Below, piece by piece: positions 8,231-17,780 of a stretch of 64,000 bases of DNA. The position numbers and the translations under genes were made by a program. The DNA comes from Acidovorax sp. A79 (GTDB lineage: Bacteria > Pseudomonadota > Gammaproteobacteria > Burkholderiales > Burkholderiaceae_C). Position 1 is the first letter of the stretch; every line of letters starts with the position of its first letter. The stretch lies in assembly GCF_041154505.1 (NCBI RefSeq), contig NZ_AP028672.1:2059001-2123000 (forward strand). Direction: 5' to 3'. The notes below the pieces were generated by a model, which had not been told where the DNA came from, did no database searches, and saw only the letters and a program-made list of their open reading frames with translations.

Positions 8231-11128
8231 ATGACCACCCCCGCATGGGCCGACACGGCCCGTCGCGTTCTGCACGCCGCCGCGCTGTGCCTGGGCGTTG
8301 CCAGCACCGCGCATGCCGCGGGCTGGCAGGCTGCCGGCAGCTTCACCGGTGCGCGCTACCAGCACACCGCCACACAATTGGCCGATGGCCGCGTGCTCCT
8401 CGCCGGGGGGCGCGGCGGCGGCGTGCTGGCCAGCACGCAGCTTTACGACACCGCCACGGGCCGCTGGACCAGCGGCCCCGCCCTGCCCGGCCCGCGCGCG
8501 GGCCACACGGCCACGCCGCTCCTGGACGGCACGGTGCTGATCGCGGGCGGAGAGGGCGGCACCGGCGCATCGGTGCGCGAGGCCGCCACCTTCGACCCGC
8601 AGGCCGGCGCCGTCAGCGCCACCGCCGGCACCATGGCGCTGCGCCGTCGCCAGCACACCGCCACGCTGCTGCCCGACGGCCGCGTGCTCGTGGCCGGTGG
8701 CCGGGGCACCGCCGGGCAAGACGGCCTGCAGTCCGCCGAAATCTATGACCCCGCCACCCGCACCTGGGACAGCACCGGCTCCATGCCCGGCATGGGCGCG
8801 CGCCAGCACACGGCCACGCTGCTCGCCGACGGCCGCGTGCTCGTGGCGGGCGGCATCGACAACGGCGACAGCGTCACCAACACCGCCGCACTCTGGAGCC
8901 CCGCCACCGGCACCTGGACCGCCGCCGCGCCGCTGCCGGCGCGCCGCGTGAACCACACGGCCACCCTGCTGCCCGATGGCCGCGTGTTCGTGGCCGGCGG
9001 CAACGACGGCGGCGGCGCGCTGGGCGACACCCTGCTGTACGACCCCTCCGCCAACACCTGGACGGCCAGCGGCGCCCTGCAGGTTGCGCGCACCCAGCAC
9101 AGCGCCGCGCTGCTGCCCGACGGGCGCGTGCTGCTGGCGGGCGGCGCGGACGACGCCGGTGGCACGCCCATGGCGGCGGTGGAAATCTTCAGCCCCGCTG
9201 CGGGCCTGGGCAGCGTCTATGCCCCCATGGCGCAGGCACGCGGCCAGCACAGCGCGCTGCTGCTGCACACGGGCGAGGTTCTGGTGGCGGGCGGCGAGGG
9301 CGCGGGGGGCGGCGCGTTGGCGAACGTCGAACTATTGCAGCTCAACACCCTGGCCGCGCGCCACACCGCAAGCCTGGCCGCGGCGCGCCAGCTCCACACC
9401 GCCTCACGGGTGTCGAGCAATGGCGAGGTGCTGATCGCAGGCGGCACCGTGGGCAACAGCAGCACGGTCAGCAATACCGCGCTGCGCTACAGCCCCAGCA
9501 CCGCGCAGTGGAGCAGTACCACGGCCATGCACGATGCCCGTGTCGAACACACGCAAACCCTGCTGCCCAACGACCGCTTTGTGCTCGTGGCGGGCGGCTA
9601 CAACGGCTCCGTCGCCCTGGACAGCGCCGAAATTTACGACGCGAACACGGCGAGCTGGACGCGCACCTCGCCCCTGCTGCGCCCCCGCGCCGCCCACGCC
9701 GCCACCGTACTACCCAGTGGCGACGTGCTCATCGCGGGCGGCACGGGCTACGGCGCCGCCAGCAGCGCAGAGGTCTATCGCGCTGCCACCCTCCAATGGC
9801 AGGCCACGGGAGACATGATCCAGCCCCGCGACCGGCATCACACCGCTACGCGGCTGCCTGATGGCCGCGTCCTGGTGACCGGGGGGCGCAACGCAGGTAG
9901 CATCCATAGCAGCGCCGAGTTGTACACGCCCGCCACCGGCACCTGGGCGCCCGCCTCCGCAATGACTCACATGCGCGCCGGGCACGCCGCCACGCTGCTG
10001 CCGGATGGGCGTGTGCTAGTGGCTGGCGGCAGTGGCAGTACCGCGGCCTCGGGCACCAGCGCTGAAATCTTCGATCCCGCCACCAACACCTGGCAGGCCA
10101 CGGGCAACCTGCTGACGGGCCGTGTCTATCACCGCGCCGCTGCACTGCCCAATGGCCGCGTGCTCGTCACCGGCGGCTCGAGCACCACGGCCCCCTTCGG
10201 CCCCGTCGCCAGCGCCGAGCTGTACGACCCTGCCACCGGCACTTGGCAGGCCGTGGACGCCATGCCGCAGGCGCGCACCGACCACACCGCCACCTTGCTG
10301 GCCAACGGCGAAGTGCTCATCACCGGTGGCATCAACGCCGGCGGCCCCATCGCCACCACCTTGCTTTACGGCAACCCCAGCGCCGTGGCGGATGCCCGTC
10401 GCCCCCGCATCACGTCCTACCCGGGCCGGATGTCCCGCAGTGACACGCCAGAGTTGTCGGGTCTGCGCATGGTAGGCGCCGTCGAAGCCAGCAGCGGCGG
10501 CACCGGCCAATCGGCCACGCAAGTGCCGCTGGTGCGCCTGCAAGGCGAAGACGGCGGCGCCGTGGTGTGGCTGCCCATCGCACGCATCCGCCCCAATGGC
10601 GGCAGCGAAACCGTCGTCGTCACCGGCCTTCTGCCAGCGAGCATGGCGCCCGGCCTGTACCGCGCCACGGTGTTCGTCAACGGTCTGGCGTCCGATTCGG
10701 TGCCCATCGAAGTGATGCCGGCAGGCGCGCCCAACGCGCCCACCAACGTGACCGCCACGCCCGGCAACGCGCAGGTCACCGTGCGCTGGCAGGCGCCCGT
10801 GGGCGGCACCGCGCCCACGTCGTACACCGTCACCGCCCAGCCCGGCGGCGCCAGTTGCACCGTGCAGCACCCCGCCACCACCTGCACCGTGACGGGCCTC
10901 ACCAACGGCGTCACCTACACCTTCACCGTGACGGCCAACAATGCGGGCGGCAGCGCATCGGCCCCGCCCCTGAGCGGCGTGGTGCCCGCGCCAGGGCCGG
11001 TGGTCGATCCGGGCGGCGCGCAGGCCATCCCCACGTTGAGCGAATGGGGCGTGCTGCTGCTCGCCGCGCTGATGCTGCTGGCCGGTGCCTGGCGCACGCG
11101 CCGGGGGCTGCCCGGGCACGCGGGGTGA
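8231..11128 (+). CDS. Kelch-repeat surface protein with FN3 domain and IPTL-CTERM tail (paralogue 1)
   Basis: A 965-residue secreted protein with a signal peptide ending near AHAAGW. Fourteen kelch-type units follow, each built on HTATLLPDGRVLVAGG plus AEIYDPATxTW; this predicts about two beta-propellers, as in galactose-oxidase-like proteins. Then comes an Ig/IPT-like segment, a fibronectin type III domain (about residues 840-920) and an IPTL-CTERM signal (IPTLSEWGVLLLAALMLLAG, basic end). No copper-ligand motif of galactose oxidase is apparent, so a binding or adhesive role is more likely than catalysis. I prefer the ATG at 8231, preceded by AGGAGA, over a TTG seven codons upstream. A paralogue lies at 11611. 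Confidence 0.85.
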   Translation: MTTPAWADTARRVLHAAALCLGVASTAHAAGWQAAGSFTGARYQHTATQLADGRVLLAGGRGGGVLASTQLYDTATGRWTSGPALPGPRAGHTATPLLDGTVLIAGGEGGTGASVREAATFDPQAGAVSATAGTMALRRRQHTATLLPDGRVLVAGGRGTAGQDGLQSAEIYDPATRTWDSTGSMPGMGARQHTATLLADGRVLVAGGIDNGDSVTNTAALWSPATGTWTAAAPLPARRVNHTATLLPDGRVFVAGGNDGGGALGDTLLYDPSANTWTASGALQVARTQHSAALLPDGRVLLAGGADDAGGTPMAAVEIFSPAAGLGSVYAPMAQARGQHSALLLHTGEVLVAGGEGAGGGALANVELLQLNTLAARHTASLAAARQLHTASRVSSNGEVLIAGGTVGNSSTVSNTALRYSPSTAQWSSTTAMHDARVEHTQTLLPNDRFVLVAGGYNGSVALDSAEIYDANTASWTRTSPLLRPRAAHAATVLPSGDVLIAGGTGYGAASSAEVYRAATLQWQATGDMIQPRDRHHTATRLPDGRVLVTGGRNAGSIHSSAELYTPATGTWAPASAMTHMRAGHAATLLPDGRVLVAGGSGSTAASGTSAEIFDPATNTWQATGNLLTGRVYHRAAALPNGRVLVTGGSSTTAPFGPVASAELYDPATGTWQAVDAMPQARTDHTATLLANGEVLITGGINAGGPIATTLLYGNPSAVADARRPRITSYPGRMSRSDTPELSGLRMVGAVEASSGGTGQSATQVPLVRLQGEDGGAVVWLPIARIRPNGGSETVVVTGLLPASMAPGLYRATVFVNGLASDSVPIEVMPAGAPNAPTNVTATPGNAQVTVRWQAPVGGTAPTSYTVTAQPGGASCTVQHPATTCTVTGLTNGVTYTFTVTANNAGGSASAPPLSGVVPAPGPVVDPGGAQAIPTLSEWGVLLLAALMLLAGAWRTRRGLPGHAG
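10841..11085 (+). repeat. Near-identical direct repeat shared by the two kelch genes (copy 1)
   Basis: About 245 bp encoding the end of the FN3 domain and most of the IPTL-CTERM signal match 14170-14414 almost base for base. The kelch parts of the two genes differ much more, which suggests gene conversion or recent exchange of the 3' ends. Confidence 0.8.
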
Positions 11129-11134
11129 CGCGCC

Positions 11135-11530
11135 ATGCAGGCTGCCACCCGCCTTTCACGCGCTACCCGGGGCGCCTTCCAGGCCGCCTGCGCTTGCCTG
11201 TGCACGGGGCTGAGCGGCTGCGTGGGTCTGCCCATCGCGCACACGCCGGCCACTGCCATGCTCACGCCCCTGTCCACCGCCATCGGCATGGGGATGGGCC
11301 TGCAGATGGGCATGGCCTTGTCACAGACCGCGTCCATCGAGCGCGCCGCCGACATCACGCCCGACGAGCAGGCGCATTTCGAGTCGCTGGACTGCGCGGG
11401 CCTGCGCGCCATGGCAGCCCACTACACGCCCTCCGGCACGGGCGTGCCAGCCGCCAATACCTACGCCATGCAGGCAGTGGGCGCGCGGCTCGCGCTGCTG
11501 TCGCGGCTGCAGGGCGTCAAGGGCTGCTGA
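11135..11530 (+). CDS. Small lipoprotein, function unknown
   Basis: A 131-residue protein with a lipoprotein-like signal (ACLCTGLSGCVG). A glycine/methionine-rich segment (IGMGMGLQMGMAL) follows, then a hydrophilic part containing DITPDEQAHFESLDCAGLRAMA. I do not recognise the family. It starts 6 bases after the stop of the first kelch gene, so it is probably co-transcribed with it, and it is followed by a palindromic repeat. It could be an outer-membrane accessory of the surface proteins, but nothing in the sequence proves this. Confidence 0.7.
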   Translation: MQAATRLSRATRGAFQAACACLCTGLSGCVGLPIAHTPATAMLTPLSTAIGMGMGLQMGMALSQTASIERAADITPDEQAHFESLDCAGLRAMAAHYTPSGTGVPAANTYAMQAVGARLALLSRLQGVKGC

Positions 11531-11537
11531 CTACACG

Positions 11538-11598
11538 CAAAAACGGCCTCTAGCGCTTACCCATAAAGCGCAAGAAGCTACCAAACAAATAGCAAAAG
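11538..11598. repeat. Dispersed palindromic repeat, copy B
   Basis: Reads CGGCCTCTAGCGCTT...AAGCGCAAGAAGCTA and matches copy A in order and spacing. It fills the gap between the lipoprotein gene and the second kelch gene. Confidence 0.7.
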
Positions 11599-11610
11599 GG
11601 AAGCATCCAC

Positions 11611-14445
11611 ATGACCAACACCGCATGGGCCGACACGGCCCGGCGCCTGGTGCACACCGCCGCGCTGTGCCTGGGCCTGGCCAGCACCGCGCAGGCGGCA
11701 GGCTGGCAAAGCGCAGGCATCGTCAACGGCGCACGCAACCAGCACACCGCCACCGAGCTGCCCGACGGGCACGTGCTCGTCACCGGCGGCTTTGACGGCA
11801 CTGCCGCCATCGCCACCACCGGCATCCTCGACCCCGTTACCGGCAACTGGTCGGACGGCCCCAACCTGCCCGGCGGCAACCGCATGGGCCACACGGCCAC
11901 GCCGCTGCGCAACGGCCAGGTGCTGATCGCGGGCGGCAGCAATGGCACCAGTGCGCTGGCCACCGCCCTCCTCTTCGACGCGCAGACCGGCCAATTCACC
12001 ACCACGGGCAACCTCCCCACCTGGCGCAGCCAGCACACCGCCACACTGCTGCAAGACGGGCGCGTGTTCGTCATGGGTGGCGACCAGAACGGCGGGGCCG
12101 TGAGCTACGCCGAAATCTACAACCCCGCCACGCGCACCTGGACGCAGAACGCCGCCACCTTGAGCGGCGGACGCCGTAACCACACCGCCACCCTACTGCC
12201 CGATGGCCGCGTGCTGGTGGCCGGCGGCGAAAACGCCACGGGCGCGCTGGACAGCATGTACATCTGGAACCCCGCCAACGGCCAGTGGACGGCTGGCCCT
12301 GCCCTGCCCGGCGGCCCGCGCTGGCAGCACACCGCCACGCTGCTGCCCAACGGCAACGTGCTGTTTGCCGGCGGCCGGGGCGCTGGCGGCACCTACAAGC
12401 CCCTGGCCGACGTGTACAACACCAACACCGGCACCTGGGCCGCCAGCATCGCCCACGCCCCGCGCGCACGCCACGCCGCCACGCTGCTGCCCGATGGCCG
12501 GGTGCTGATCACCGGCGGCGACGACGCGGCGGGCTTTGTGGCCGCGTCCGAGGTCTATACCCCCGCCAGCGGCTTTGCCGCCTACCCCGCGCTGATTTGG
12601 CCGCGCCGCCAGCACACTGCTGTGCTGCTGCACACCGGCACCGTGCTGGCGGTGGGGGGCACCGGCCCAGCGGGTGTGATGCCCTGGGCCGAAACCACGC
12701 ACCCTGCCACCTTCACCCAGCGGCCCACGGCCACGCTGCCCGAAAACCGCGCGCGCCACGCCGCCACGCTGATGCCAAGCGGCAACGTGCTGGTCGCAGG
12801 CGGCACCACCGCCAGCACCGGCACCGCCAGCGCGCTGCGCTACCGGCCCGAATCGGCCTCGGCATCATCCACTTGGCTGGGCACCGCCCCCATGAGCCAA
12901 GTGCGCAACTTCGGCCACACGCAAACTCTGCTGCCCGACGGGCGTGTGCTGACCGCCGGGGGCTGGGGACCGGGCGTGGCCCTGAACACCGCCGAGATCT
13001 ACGACGAAGCCACCGACGCCTGGACGGGCGCGCCCCCCATGCAGCGAGCGCGTTTTGGCCACACCGCTACCTTGCTGCCCGGCGGCAGCGTGCTGGTGGC
13101 CGGTGGCAGCAGCAGCACCCCGCTGCCCATGGCCTACGCCGAAACCTACGACAACGCCAGCCACCAGTGGCAGGCCACAGGCAGCATGAGCACCCCCCGC
13201 AGCGGCCACACCGCCACCGTGCTGCCCGATGGCCGGTTGATGGTGACGGGCGGCACGGACAGCAACGGCACCACCCCGCAGGCCAGCGTGGAGTTCTACA
13301 CCCCCGCCACGCGCCAATGGACGCCCGGCCCCGCAATGGACACGCCCCGCAGCGGCCACAAAGCCATTGCACTGCTGGACGGCCGCGTGCTGGTGCTGCA
13401 CGGCGACCTGAGCAGCGCGCAAATCTACGACCCCGCCGCCAACGCCTGGAGCGGCGCCGCCCTGCCCCAGGCCCCGCGCAGCGCCTACACCGCCACGCTG
13501 CTGCCCGATGGCCGCGTGTTCGTCGCGGGCGGCTACGTCTTGGTGGGCGGCAACCCTGTCAACAGCACCCGCACCGAGCTGTACGACCCCGTGCGCAACA
13601 CCTGGGAAGATGGCCAAAGCCTGGACGCCGCTTGCAGCAGCCACACCGCCACGCTGCTCGCCACGGGCCGCGTGCTGGTGGCAGGCTGCGGCGCCAGCCT
13701 GTTCGACGACCCCGTGCAGCCGGGCCGCGCCCCCGCCATCACCGGCGCCAGCCCCGCCACGCTGGCGGCGGGCGATACGCTGACATTGAGCGGCCTGCGC
13801 TTGACCGGCGACAGCGAAGGCAGCGGCGGCGGCACCAGCCAGTCGGCCAGCCATGCGCCCATGGTGTCGGTTCAGCACGCGGATGGCGGCCCGGCGCTGT
13901 GGCTGACGGCACAAGAATCCAGCGCCACCGGCTTCACCTCGCGCGCCATTGCGGCGGGCACGCCGCTCCGGCCTGGCCTGTACCGCGTCACGCTGTACGT
14001 GAACGGCCTCCCGTCCAACAGCCTCCTGCTCAACGGCCCGCCCTCGGCCGTGGGCGCACCCAACGCCCCCACCGACGTCACCGCCACACCCGGCAACGCG
14101 CAAGTCACCGTGCGCTGGCAGGCGCCGGTGGGCGGCACGCCGCCCGCGAGCTATACGGTGACGGCTCAGCCCGGCGGCGCCAGTTGCACCGTGCAGCACC
14201 CCGCCACCACCTGCACCGTGACGGGCCTCACCAACGGCGTCACCTACACCTTCACCGTCACGGCCAACAACACGGGCGGCAGCGCATCGGCCCCGCCCAC
14301 GGGCGGCGTGGCGCCCGCGCCCGGGCCGGTGGTCGATCCGGGCGGCGCGCAGGCCATTCCCACGTTGAGCGAATGGGGCGTGCTGCTGCTCGCCGCGCTG
14401 ATGCTGCTGGCCGGCCTGCGCGCACGCCGATTTGTTGTTGTTTAA
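11611..14445 (+). CDS. Kelch-repeat surface protein with FN3 domain and IPTL-CTERM tail (paralogue 2)
   Basis: A 944-residue paralogue of the gene at 8231. Both open with a WADTARRxxHxAALCLG signal region and both carry fourteen kelch-type HTATLLPDGRVLVAGG units, an Ig/IPT-like segment (ITGASPATLAAGDTLTLSG), an FN3 domain and the same IPTL-CTERM tail. Divergence is concentrated in the propeller loops, whereas the last ~80 codons are almost identical in DNA. This points to duplication followed by selection for different ligands, with conversion at the 3' end. The tail predicts exosortase processing and surface display. It is separated from its upstream neighbour by a repeat element. Confidence 0.85.
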   Translation: MTNTAWADTARRLVHTAALCLGLASTAQAAGWQSAGIVNGARNQHTATELPDGHVLVTGGFDGTAAIATTGILDPVTGNWSDGPNLPGGNRMGHTATPLRNGQVLIAGGSNGTSALATALLFDAQTGQFTTTGNLPTWRSQHTATLLQDGRVFVMGGDQNGGAVSYAEIYNPATRTWTQNAATLSGGRRNHTATLLPDGRVLVAGGENATGALDSMYIWNPANGQWTAGPALPGGPRWQHTATLLPNGNVLFAGGRGAGGTYKPLADVYNTNTGTWAASIAHAPRARHAATLLPDGRVLITGGDDAAGFVAASEVYTPASGFAAYPALIWPRRQHTAVLLHTGTVLAVGGTGPAGVMPWAETTHPATFTQRPTATLPENRARHAATLMPSGNVLVAGGTTASTGTASALRYRPESASASSTWLGTAPMSQVRNFGHTQTLLPDGRVLTAGGWGPGVALNTAEIYDEATDAWTGAPPMQRARFGHTATLLPGGSVLVAGGSSSTPLPMAYAETYDNASHQWQATGSMSTPRSGHTATVLPDGRLMVTGGTDSNGTTPQASVEFYTPATRQWTPGPAMDTPRSGHKAIALLDGRVLVLHGDLSSAQIYDPAANAWSGAALPQAPRSAYTATLLPDGRVFVAGGYVLVGGNPVNSTRTELYDPVRNTWEDGQSLDAACSSHTATLLATGRVLVAGCGASLFDDPVQPGRAPAITGASPATLAAGDTLTLSGLRLTGDSEGSGGGTSQSASHAPMVSVQHADGGPALWLTAQESSATGFTSRAIAAGTPLRPGLYRVTLYVNGLPSNSLLLNGPPSAVGAPNAPTDVTATPGNAQVTVRWQAPVGGTPPASYTVTAQPGGASCTVQHPATTCTVTGLTNGVTYTFTVTANNTGGSASAPPTGGVAPAPGPVVDPGGAQAIPTLSEWGVLLLAALMLLAGLRARRFVVV
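14170..14414 (+). repeat. Near-identical direct repeat shared by the two kelch genes (copy 2)
   Basis: Partner of 10841-11085, offset by 3329 bp, with only scattered mismatches. Homologous recombination between the copies would delete one kelch gene and the lipoprotein gene. Confidence 0.8.
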
Positions 14446-14495
14446 CTATCAAAAAGAGAGCTGCCAGCGCTTTACAGAAAAGCGCTGGCGACCAA
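14445..14495. repeat. Dispersed palindromic repeat, copy C (inverted), hairpin
   Basis: Contains the hairpin GCCAGCGCTTT-acaga-AAAGCGCTGGC, in opposite orientation to copies A and B. It immediately follows the second kelch gene and precedes the chitinase-like gene, so it may end transcription of the kelch genes. Confidence 0.7.
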
Positions 14496-14502
14496 GAACA
14501 CC

Positions 14503-16860
14503 ATGAAAAACCTTACCTTCCACCCCTGGATCCCACGCGCCCTGGCCGCCTCGCTGCTGCTGGCCGGCACCCAGGCCTTCGCGCTGGAATGCGCTCCCGG
14601 CCAATGGCTGGCGGAGTACTTTCCCAACACCAAGCTGGCGGGCGCTGCCGTGCTGGAGCGCTGCGAGAGCGGCCCCATCGACTACTACTGGATGACCGAC
14701 AGCCCGGCCCCCAGGCTGCCGGTGGACAGCTTCTCCGCGCGCTGGACCGCAAGCCTGCCGTTCGCCGCGGGCGCCGCCAGGTTCACGACATACACCGACG
14801 ACGGCGTGCGCGTGTTCGTGGATGGCAAGCGCATCATCAACAACTGGACCGTGCACGGCATCACGATGGACACGGCGTCCGTGCGCCTGTCCGAGGGGCG
14901 CCACACCGTGCGCATGGAGTACTTCGAGGCGGGCGGCGAAGGACTCGCGCAGCTCTTCATCGACGGCACGGCGCCGAACACGCCACCGCCCCAGCCTCCA
15001 CGCATCCAGGCTTTCACGGCCCAGCCCGACGTGATCGAGGCGGGCAACAGCAGCATCCTCTCGTGGAGCACGGAGAACGCCACGGCCTGTACCGCCACGG
15101 GGGGCTGGAGCGGAGAACAGGCAGGCACCGGCGGCACCAGCGTGCGGCCCACCGTCACCACCACCTACGGACTGAGCTGCCGCAACGCGGCTGGCGCCAC
15201 CACGGCCGCATCGGCCACGGTGACCGTGCGCAAGGCACAGCAGCCCCCCACCATCGGCAGTTTCACTGCCACGCCCGCACGCATCATGGCGGGCCAGAGC
15301 ACCCAGCTGGCCTGGCAGGCCCACAACGCGACCACCTGCACGGCTTCGGGCGGCTGGAGCGGGCCGCGCGCGGCCGAGGGCAACGAACTGGTGCGCCCCG
15401 CAGCGAACGCTGCGTACACGCTGACCTGCACCAACACCGCGGGCCAAAGCGTGGCCGCCACCACCCAGGTGGCCGTGGAGGCCACCAATCCGCTGCCCCC
15501 CGTGGGCGGCGTGACGGCCGCCAGGACCAGCCGCGGGGTGAACGTGGGATGGAACCCCGCCGCCCAGAGCGGCAAATGGGTCAACGGCTACTACGCGGGC
15601 TGGTTCTGGGAAACCTACCCGCCCGAAGCCGTGGACATGGGCACCATGACGCACTTCGTCTTCGGCCGCTATGCGCCCGCGCTCGGTTCACTGCCCGGCG
15701 GCCGGGCGGGCGACCTGCTGGAGGGCGCCGGCTCGGGCCACCTGGCCAACGTGGAGGACGCGCTGATCGCCAAGGCCCACGCCGCGGGCGCCAAGGCGGT
15801 GATGATGGTGGGCGGAGACAGCGACGGGCCCGGTTTTGTTGCCGCCACCGCCAATGCCACGGTGCGCGCGCGCTTCATCAAGAACATCCTCGACAAGGCG
15901 GTGCAGAAAAACTACGACGGCGTGGACATCGACTGGGAAGAGAACCTCGACACGGTGGCTACCCGCGCCCAGGCCCTGGCGCTGCTGCGCGAGCTGCGCG
16001 CCGCCTCGGCGCTGCGTGCCCGCTACCAGGCGCCGAACGCGCCGCTGGAGCTGAGCTGGCCCGGCTTCTGGGTCAACAAGAACGACCCCGACATCACGCC
16101 CTGGCACGCGGAGGTGGCCGCCGCAGTCGATCGTTTCAATCTGATGACCTACAGCATGGCCGGCGACTGGGGCTGGCAGTCGTGGCACCACTCGCCGCTG
16201 TCCGGTGCGGGCGATCTGTACCCGACCTCGATTGAATCGACGGTGCAGGCCTATCTGGACATGGGCATCGCGCGCTCCAGGCTGGGCATCGGCATCGGCC
16301 TGTACGGTGCGTACTACAACCATCCCGTCACCGGTCCGCGCCAGAGCATGGACGGCATGCAAGGCTGGATGAACAACGGCGACTGGGAGAACAACTACCA
16401 GCGCCTGGTGAACGACAACGCCTTCAACCGCGCGGGCGCCACGTACCACTGGGACGACGTGGCCAAGCAAGGCTACATGACCTACTCGCCACCCTGGAAC
16501 CGCGGCACGAACACGCCGGTCACCTACCTGAGCTTCGAAGACGAGCGCTCCATCGCCGAGAAGGGCAAATGGGTGCGCGAGCAGGGCCTGGGCGGCACAC
16601 TGGTGTGGACCATCAACTATGGCTACCTGCCGCAGTCGAACAGCAATCCGCAGATGCAGGCCGTCAAGCAGGCCTTCATCGCGGACAGCGCCACGCGCTA
16701 CCGCGTCTACCGCGACGGCGTGGCGATTGCCACGGTGACCGGCTCGGGCTACACCGACGTCGCGCCGCCGCTCGGCAGCCACTACTACCAGGTCAGCGTG
16801 CTGGATGCCGCGGGCAACGAGGGGCCACTGTCCGCACCCGTGACGGTGCAGCTCCCCTGA
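14503..16860 (+). CDS. Secreted family-18 glycoside hydrolase (chitinase-like) with PA14 domain
   Basis: A 785-residue exported enzyme with a signal peptide ending near AFA-LEC. A PA14-like domain (about residues 25-160, TYTDDGVRVFVDGKRIINNW) is followed by two Ig-like modules with SWSTENATACTATGGWSG-type repeats. The GH18 barrel (about 350-730) has the catalytic D-x-x-D-x-D-x-E motif at 472-479 (DGVDIDWE; Glu479 is the acid), and the end is a short FN3-like tail. It should cleave chitin or other GlcNAc polymers outside the cell. Unlike its neighbours it has no IPTL-CTERM signal, so it is probably released. A palindromic repeat separates it from the kelch gene. Confidence 0.85.
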   Translation: MKNLTFHPWIPRALAASLLLAGTQAFALECAPGQWLAEYFPNTKLAGAAVLERCESGPIDYYWMTDSPAPRLPVDSFSARWTASLPFAAGAARFTTYTDDGVRVFVDGKRIINNWTVHGITMDTASVRLSEGRHTVRMEYFEAGGEGLAQLFIDGTAPNTPPPQPPRIQAFTAQPDVIEAGNSSILSWSTENATACTATGGWSGEQAGTGGTSVRPTVTTTYGLSCRNAAGATTAASATVTVRKAQQPPTIGSFTATPARIMAGQSTQLAWQAHNATTCTASGGWSGPRAAEGNELVRPAANAAYTLTCTNTAGQSVAATTQVAVEATNPLPPVGGVTAARTSRGVNVGWNPAAQSGKWVNGYYAGWFWETYPPEAVDMGTMTHFVFGRYAPALGSLPGGRAGDLLEGAGSGHLANVEDALIAKAHAAGAKAVMMVGGDSDGPGFVAATANATVRARFIKNILDKAVQKNYDGVDIDWEENLDTVATRAQALALLRELRAASALRARYQAPNAPLELSWPGFWVNKNDPDITPWHAEVAAAVDRFNLMTYSMAGDWGWQSWHHSPLSGAGDLYPTSIESTVQAYLDMGIARSRLGIGIGLYGAYYNHPVTGPRQSMDGMQGWMNNGDWENNYQRLVNDNAFNRAGATYHWDDVAKQGYMTYSPPWNRGTNTPVTYLSFEDERSIAEKGKWVREQGLGGTLVWTINYGYLPQSNSNPQMQAVKQAFIADSATRYRVYRDGVAIATVTGSGYTDVAPPLGSHYYQVSVLDAAGNEGPLSAPVTVQLP

Positions 16861-17028
16861 CGGCCGACAGCGAAGCGGGCGCACTCAGCGAGGGCAAGGG
16901 CGCCTGAGCGGCGCAAGGGGCCAGGGCTCGCCGTCCACGAAGCCAGCCCCGCCTTGGCCGGCGAAAGTGCGCTGGCGCACGCCGCACGCAAGATATGGGG
17001 ATCGGGGCTGCGGCCCAGCCTCCGAAAC

Positions 17029-17604
17029 TCAGGCTGCGTACGCCCGCAGCCTGAGGGCGCCCGCCATGGCCAGTGCGGCAGCAAGGAACATCACCATCCA
17101 TTCGGACAAGGTTGGCACAGGGGCGGGAACACTGGCCGCCATCACGGTGAGCGTTCCCGATGCGGCGGCGCCAGGCGGGGCATTGCTGGACGTGACTGGC
17201 GACGTCGTGTTGACGTGCGCGCCGATGACTGTCCCCCGAACACTGACGGTAATCGTGCAGGACTGGCCTCCGGCAAGCACGTTCGATCTGCTGGAAAAGG
17301 TCTCCGCGCCGGGGTTGATGGAGAACATGCCTCCCCCCGTCGCGAGCGTGCTGCATGTGCCGCCCGTTTGGGTGATGAGATCGATCCCCGCCGGCATGGT
17401 GTCACTGAATTGAACGTCGTTGAGCGCCACGGCAACGTTTGGATTCGTCACCGTGATCGTCGCGATGGAATTGCCGTTGGGCGCGACCACTGACGGGTTG
17501 AAGCTCTTGGCGATGACCGGTGCGACTTGCGCCGATGCGGTTGCTGCAAAGAGCGCACTGAAAAACAAAGCCGTGACGGCAAGACGCGGCGACTGGTGGT
17601 TCAT
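17029..17604 (-). CDS. DUF11-type secreted protein with IPTL-CTERM tail
   Basis: A 191-residue protein with a signal peptide ending ASA-QVAP. A single DUF11-like beta-sandwich follows (KSFNPSVVAPNGNSIATITV, NDVQFSDTMPAGI), as in repeat proteins of the surface. The IPTL-CTERM signal is VPTLSEWMVMFLAAALAMAGALRLRAYAA. It is transcribed away from the aromatic-degradation operon. It is a small relative of the large IPTL-CTERM protein at 51148 and is likely surface-anchored through exosortase. Confidence 0.85.
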   Translation of the reverse strand: MNHQSPRLAVTALFFSALFAATASAQVAPVIAKSFNPSVVAPNGNSIATITVTNPNVAVALNDVQFSDTMPAGIDLITQTGGTCSTLATGGGMFSINPGAETFSSRSNVLAGGQSCTITVSVRGTVIGAHVNTTSPVTSSNAPPGAAASGTLTVMAASVPAPVPTLSEWMVMFLAAALAMAGALRLRAYAA

Positions 17605-17780
17605 TGCACTCTTTCTGGGTTGTGTGGGTGATTATTGACCGCCGCGGCGCAGCAGCGCGCCGACACACGCGGTGGGAGCAGCTCCATGCGACCCGCGCCT
17701 GGCCCGGACACCGTCATGCTGCGCCGCCCTTGCTCACCTCCCACCCACAACAAGGCCCCCAGGCCGTGCCCGAAAGCAAT

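Noticed and set aside
8300..10380. Regularly spaced DNA repeats that might suggest a CRISPR array
   Set aside because: They are codons of the kelch units (HTATLLPDGRVLVAGG), of protein-repeat length and variable, inside one reading frame.
12285..16235. A 1316-codon open frame on the plus strand across the second kelch gene and the chitinase gene
   Set aside because: It lies in another frame of two well-supported genes and encodes an Arg/His/Pro-rich low-complexity product, a by-product of high GC.
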